A DNA stretch of 17,101 nt from CAVSWN01 sp046728115 (GTDB taxonomy: Bacteria; Acidobacteriota; Vicinamibacteria; Vicinamibacterales; CAVVIG01). Positions within the stretch are counted from its first letter, which is position 1, and every line of letters starts with the position of its first letter. The notes below the pieces were generated by a model. That model saw only the letters and a program-made list of their open reading frames with translations, was not told where the DNA came from and searched no databases. The DNA lies in assembly GCA_046728115.1 (NCBI GenBank), contig JBKPDW010000286.1, forward strand, positions 1 to 17,101, in the 5' to 3' direction. Positions 14,601-17,101 of the stretch are shown here, piece after piece. Position numbers and translations under genes: made by a program.

Positions 14601-15935
14601 ATGTATCTCGCCTACAGCCTGCTCACGCTCGCCGCGTTCGTCGTCGTGTCCCCGTACTTTCTGTACCAGGCGATTCACTACAAGAAATACATCGGCAGCC
14701 TGCGCCAGCGTCTCGGACTGTTGCCTCTCTCGTTCAATTTCGACGGCGAGGACTCGATCTGGATACACGCGGTCTCGGTCGGCGAGGCGCTGACAGCTCG
14801 TGCGCTGGCCGCGGATCTCAAGACGCGCTATCCACGGCTCCGGCTGTTTCTGTCGACGACGACGATCGCCGGCCAACAGGTGGCGCGACGCACGTTGTCG
14901 GATGTTGACGCCGTCTTCTATTTCCCGTTCGACTGGACATTCATCGTGCGCCGCACGCTTCGCCTGGTCCGGCCGCGCCTGTTCATCATGATGGAAACGG
15001 AAATCTGGCCGAACCTGCTGCGGGCGTGCCGCAGGAACGGCGTGAAGACGGTGCTGATCAACGGACGAATCTCGTCGCGTTCGTATCCACGTTATCGCCT
15101 GATTCGGCCCTTTTTCAGGCGCGTGCTCGCCGACGTCGACCGCTTCTGCATGCAAAACGAGGAGTCGGCGCGCCGGTTGGTCGATCTCGGCGCCGACTCT
15201 GCACGCATCACAGTGACCGGCAGCCTGAAATTCGATTCGTTGGAGCTGCCCGCGGCGACCGCGCATGGGAAGCCCCGCGAGCGCGTGCTGCGGTTCTTCC
15301 GAATCGGTCCTCAGCGCACGGTCATCGTTGCCGGCAGCACAATGCGCGGCGAAGAAGCGGCGGTGCTGCGCGCCTTCGCACGCATCAAGACCGCGATGCC
15401 GAGCGCGCTCGCGATCCTGGCGCCTCGCCAACCGGAACGCTTTGGAGAGGCCGAACGCATCGCGCGAGATGCCGGGTTCGTGACGATTCGGCGCACCGAG
15501 CTACCAATCGACGCCGAGCCGCGCGCGGACGTGGTCGTGCTCGATACGATCGGCGAACTTGCGCAGATCTATCAGCTCGCGACAGCCGTCTTCGTGGGCG
15601 GCAGCCTCGTCGATCACGGCGGCCACAACATCCTCGAACCTGCTGTCTTCGGGAAACCCGTCGTGTTCGGCCCCCACATGCTGAACTTCAAGGAGATTGC
15701 GGACGCCTTTCTGGCCAACGACGCCGCGCTCCAGGTCGCGTCCGATCGCGAGCTGGAACAGGTGCTGCTGACACTCGTCACCGACTCGGTGCGTCGCGCC
15801 CGCCTCGGCGCGGCCGCGCGCGCGCTGGTCGAAGCCAATCGGGGTGCAAAGACCAAAACGCTGGCCGTGATTGGCGATCTGCTGCCCGCGGCGGGCTCCG
15901 GCGCCGTCATCCGGCCCTTCCGTCTGGTGCATTGA
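14601..15935 (+). CDS. waaA: 3-deoxy-D-manno-octulosonic acid (Kdo) transferase
   Basis: This 444-residue GT30 glycosyltransferase adds Kdo from CMP-Kdo to lipid IVA at the inner face of the inner membrane. An N-terminal membrane anchor lies at about 4-24. Family features are HAVSVGE with the catalytic-type Glu62, METEIWPN (131-138), INGRIS, VTGSLKFD, AGSTMRGEE and the C-terminal GGSLVDHGGHNILEP (333-347). The frame is open far upstream (to 13491), but that part lies antisense to gap. The ATG at 14601 gives the normal WaaA N-terminus (MYLAYSLLTL), although no Shine-Dalgarno sequence precedes it. The stop overlaps the lpxK start. Whether one or more Kdo units are added cannot be told. Confidence 0.96.
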   Translation: MYLAYSLLTLAAFVVVSPYFLYQAIHYKKYIGSLRQRLGLLPLSFNFDGEDSIWIHAVSVGEALTARALAADLKTRYPRLRLFLSTTTIAGQQVARRTLSDVDAVFYFPFDWTFIVRRTLRLVRPRLFIMMETEIWPNLLRACRRNGVKTVLINGRISSRSYPRYRLIRPFFRRVLADVDRFCMQNEESARRLVDLGADSARITVTGSLKFDSLELPAATAHGKPRERVLRFFRIGPQRTVIVAGSTMRGEEAAVLRAFARIKTAMPSALAILAPRQPERFGEAERIARDAGFVTIRRTELPIDAEPRADVVVLDTIGELAQIYQLATAVFVGGSLVDHGGHNILEPAVFGKPVVFGPHMLNFKEIADAFLANDAALQVASDRELEQVLLTLVTDSVRRARLGAAARALVEANRGAKTKTLAVIGDLLPAAGSGAVIRPFRLVH

Positions 15936-16999
15936 TCCGCTTGTTGAGCGCGGCCTTTGGCGCGGCAGCGGCCTGGCGCCGCCGGCAACACGCGCGCGAT
16001 CCCACCCGTCGCCGCGTGCTCGACAACCCGGTCATCAGCGTCGGCAGCTTGCGCATCGGCGGAAGCGGGAAGACTCCGGTCGTCGAATACATCGCGCGCC
16101 TGCTGCTCGGAAGTGGGGAGCGGCCCGCGATCCTGACGCGTGGGTATGCGCGTCGCGTGGCCCGCGATGGCGTCACGGTGGTCTCCGACGGCGTCGGAGT
16201 ACGCGCCACCATTCACGACGCGGGCGACGAACCGCTCATGCTCGCGTGCGCGTTGCCTGGCGTACGTGTGCTCGTCGCGGCCAACCGCTATCTGGCCGGC
16301 TGCGTCGCCGAGCGCCAGCTCGACGCGACGATCCACATCCTCGACGATGGGTTCCAGCATCTGACGCTGAAGCGTGATGTCGACCTGCTGCTCGTCTCGG
16401 ACGAAGACCTGTCGGACCATCCGGTGCCGGCCGGACGACTGCGCGAGGGCATCGGAGCGGCCTCGGCTGCAGATGCGCTGCTCGTCACTGCCGGCTACGA
16501 TACCGCGGCCGAACGCGTCGGCCGGGCGCTGGGCGTTGCGACCGTGTTTCGCGTGTCTCGATCCGTCGGTGCCCCACGCATGATTGCCGGCGATCGCCCC
16601 TCCGTCGTCGTCCCCGCCGGGTCGCGCGTGTTCGTGGTGAGCGGCATCGCGCGTCCCGAGCGATTCACGACAGATGTGACGTCGGCGGGATGGGAGCTTG
16701 CGGGTACGATGGCATTTCGCGATCACCATCGATTCAGCCAGGCCGATATCCGCCGGATTGCCAACGCTGCGCGATTGGCCGCATCGGCGATCGTACTGAC
16801 AACCGAGAAGGATGCCGTGCGGCTGATGGCGTTGGATCTTGGTGATCTGCCGATTGCCTCGGTTCCGCTTGCGCTTGCCGTGGAGCCGGCGGATCAGTTT
16901 CGTACGTGGCTTCTGGAGAGAATTGGAAAAGGCAGAAGGCAGAAGGCAGAAGTCAGAAGTCAGAAGTTAGAAGGTAAAAGGCAGAAGTTCGATCGATGA
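15932..16999 (+). CDS. lpxK: Tetraacyldisaccharide 4'-kinase (lipid A)
   Basis: This membrane-associated kinase phosphorylates the 4' position of the lipid A disaccharide to give lipid IVA, the substrate of WaaA. The Walker A motif GGSGKTP holds Lys47, and the family motif DDGFQH is at 138-143; VLTTEKDAVRL is also typical. The TTG at 15932 is chosen because it lies in a TTGA overlap with the waaA stop and gives a normal LpxK start (IRLLSAAFGAAAAWRRR). No other start fits as well. From this start it has 355 residues, somewhat longer than E. coli LpxK (328). The last 23 or so residues are a Lys/Arg/Gln-rich tail encoded by an imperfect 7-bp repeat and probably not part of the fold. The stop overlaps the next start as ATGA. 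Confidence 0.94.
   Translation: MIRLLSAAFGAAAAWRRRQHARDPTRRRVLDNPVISVGSLRIGGSGKTPVVEYIARLLLGSGERPAILTRGYARRVARDGVTVVSDGVGVRATIHDAGDEPLMLACALPGVRVLVAANRYLAGCVAERQLDATIHILDDGFQHLTLKRDVDLLLVSDEDLSDHPVPAGRLREGIGAASAADALLVTAGYDTAAERVGRALGVATVFRVSRSVGAPRMIAGDRPSVVVPAGSRVFVVSGIARPERFTTDVTSAGWELAGTMAFRDHHRFSQADIRRIANAARLAASAIVLTTEKDAVRLMALDLGDLPIASVPLALAVEPADQFRTWLLERIGKGRRQKAEVRSQKLEGKRQKFDR
16931..16986. repeat. Eight tandem 7-bp repeats inside the 3' end of lpxK
   Basis: Units in order are GGCAGAA three times, GTCAGAA twice, GTTAGAA, GGTAAAA and GGCAGAA. The array is purine-rich on the coding strand and encodes the basic tail of LpxK just before its stop. Because 7 is not a multiple of 3, gain or loss of a unit would shift the frame and change the tail and the position of the stop relative to the next gene. 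Confidence 0.92.
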
Positions 17000-17101
17000 A
17001 ACACCGAATTGAGTACGCGCTCGTGCGGATGCTGATCGGGCTCGTGCGAATCCTGCCCGATGGCGTCGTTCGCGCCAGCGGCACTGTTCTCGGTCTGGCG
17101 T
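16996..17101 (+). CDS. LpxL/HtrB-type lipid A acyltransferase (N-terminal fragment, cut by the window edge)
   Basis: The frame starts at the ATG in the ATGA overlap with lpxK and is open to the right edge (35 codons). The start MKHRIEYALVRMLIGLVRIL, a basic end followed by an amphipathic membrane helix, and DGVVRASGTVLGLA resemble the N-terminus of lysophospholipid/lipid A acyltransferases. These add a secondary acyl chain to Kdo-lipid A. Position behind waaA and lpxK supports this. The catalytic HxxxxD motif would lie beyond the window. Confidence 0.8.
   Translation, partial: MKHRIEYALVRMLIGLVRILPDGVVRASGTVLGLA

Noticed and set aside
15026..15931. Upstream extension of the lpxK frame through waaA
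   Set aside because: It is an out-of-frame shadow of waaA; LpxK homology begins at the TTG overlapping the waaA stop.

Overview
The window looks like chromosomal DNA of a Gram-negative, GC-rich soil-type bacterium, most likely an Acidobacteriota member (Vicinamibacteria-like). This is an inference from gene content. The markers are a PadR regulator next to an ATPase-less MacB/FtsX-type 'orphan' permease, a CS-D-HC tannase/feruloyl esterase, lipid A genes, and short 7-8 bp tandem repeats at gene ends. No database search was possible.

Layout from left to right. (1) 1-941, minus: start of a large secreted, Cys-containing protein that runs off the left edge. (2) 942-1554: no convincing gene. (3) 1555-3111, minus: secreted tannase/feruloyl esterase. 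(4) 3410-7344, plus: a two-gene unit with ATGA overlap, mprF (aminoacyl-phosphatidylglycerol synthase/flippase) followed by acvB/virJ (periplasmic hydrolase family known to cleave lysyl-PG). (5) 7578-7790, plus: a short Cys-rich peptide gene with a strong ribosome binding site. (6) 7841-10688, minus: padR followed by the orphan permease. (7) 10738-10996, plus: a decayed tyrosine recombinase lying against the 3' end of tRNA-Leu(GAG) at 11009-11095. (8) 11113-14555, minus: the glycolytic cluster gap-pgk-tpiA-secG, with the tRNA only 17 nt behind it. (9) 14601-17101, plus: waaA-lpxK-lpxL-like, divergent from gap across 45 bp.

How the genes fit together. waaA, lpxK and the lpxL-like gene form a lipid A/Kdo assembly operon with 4-nt stop/start overlaps. 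gap, pgk and tpiA supply lower glycolysis, and secG is a small membrane subunit of the Sec translocon. mprF and acvB form a build-and-remove pair for aminoacylated phospholipids. The stretch from about 7.3 to 11.0 kb (peptide, orphan permease, recombinase relic, tRNA) has the look of accessory DNA at a tRNA integration site.

The points most worth a second look are the Cys-rich peptide, the recombinase relic at the tRNA, and the two short tandem repeats (5 x 8 bp before pgk, and 8 x 7 bp inside the 3' end of lpxK). The overlapping divergent -10 boxes between gap and waaA are also of interest.
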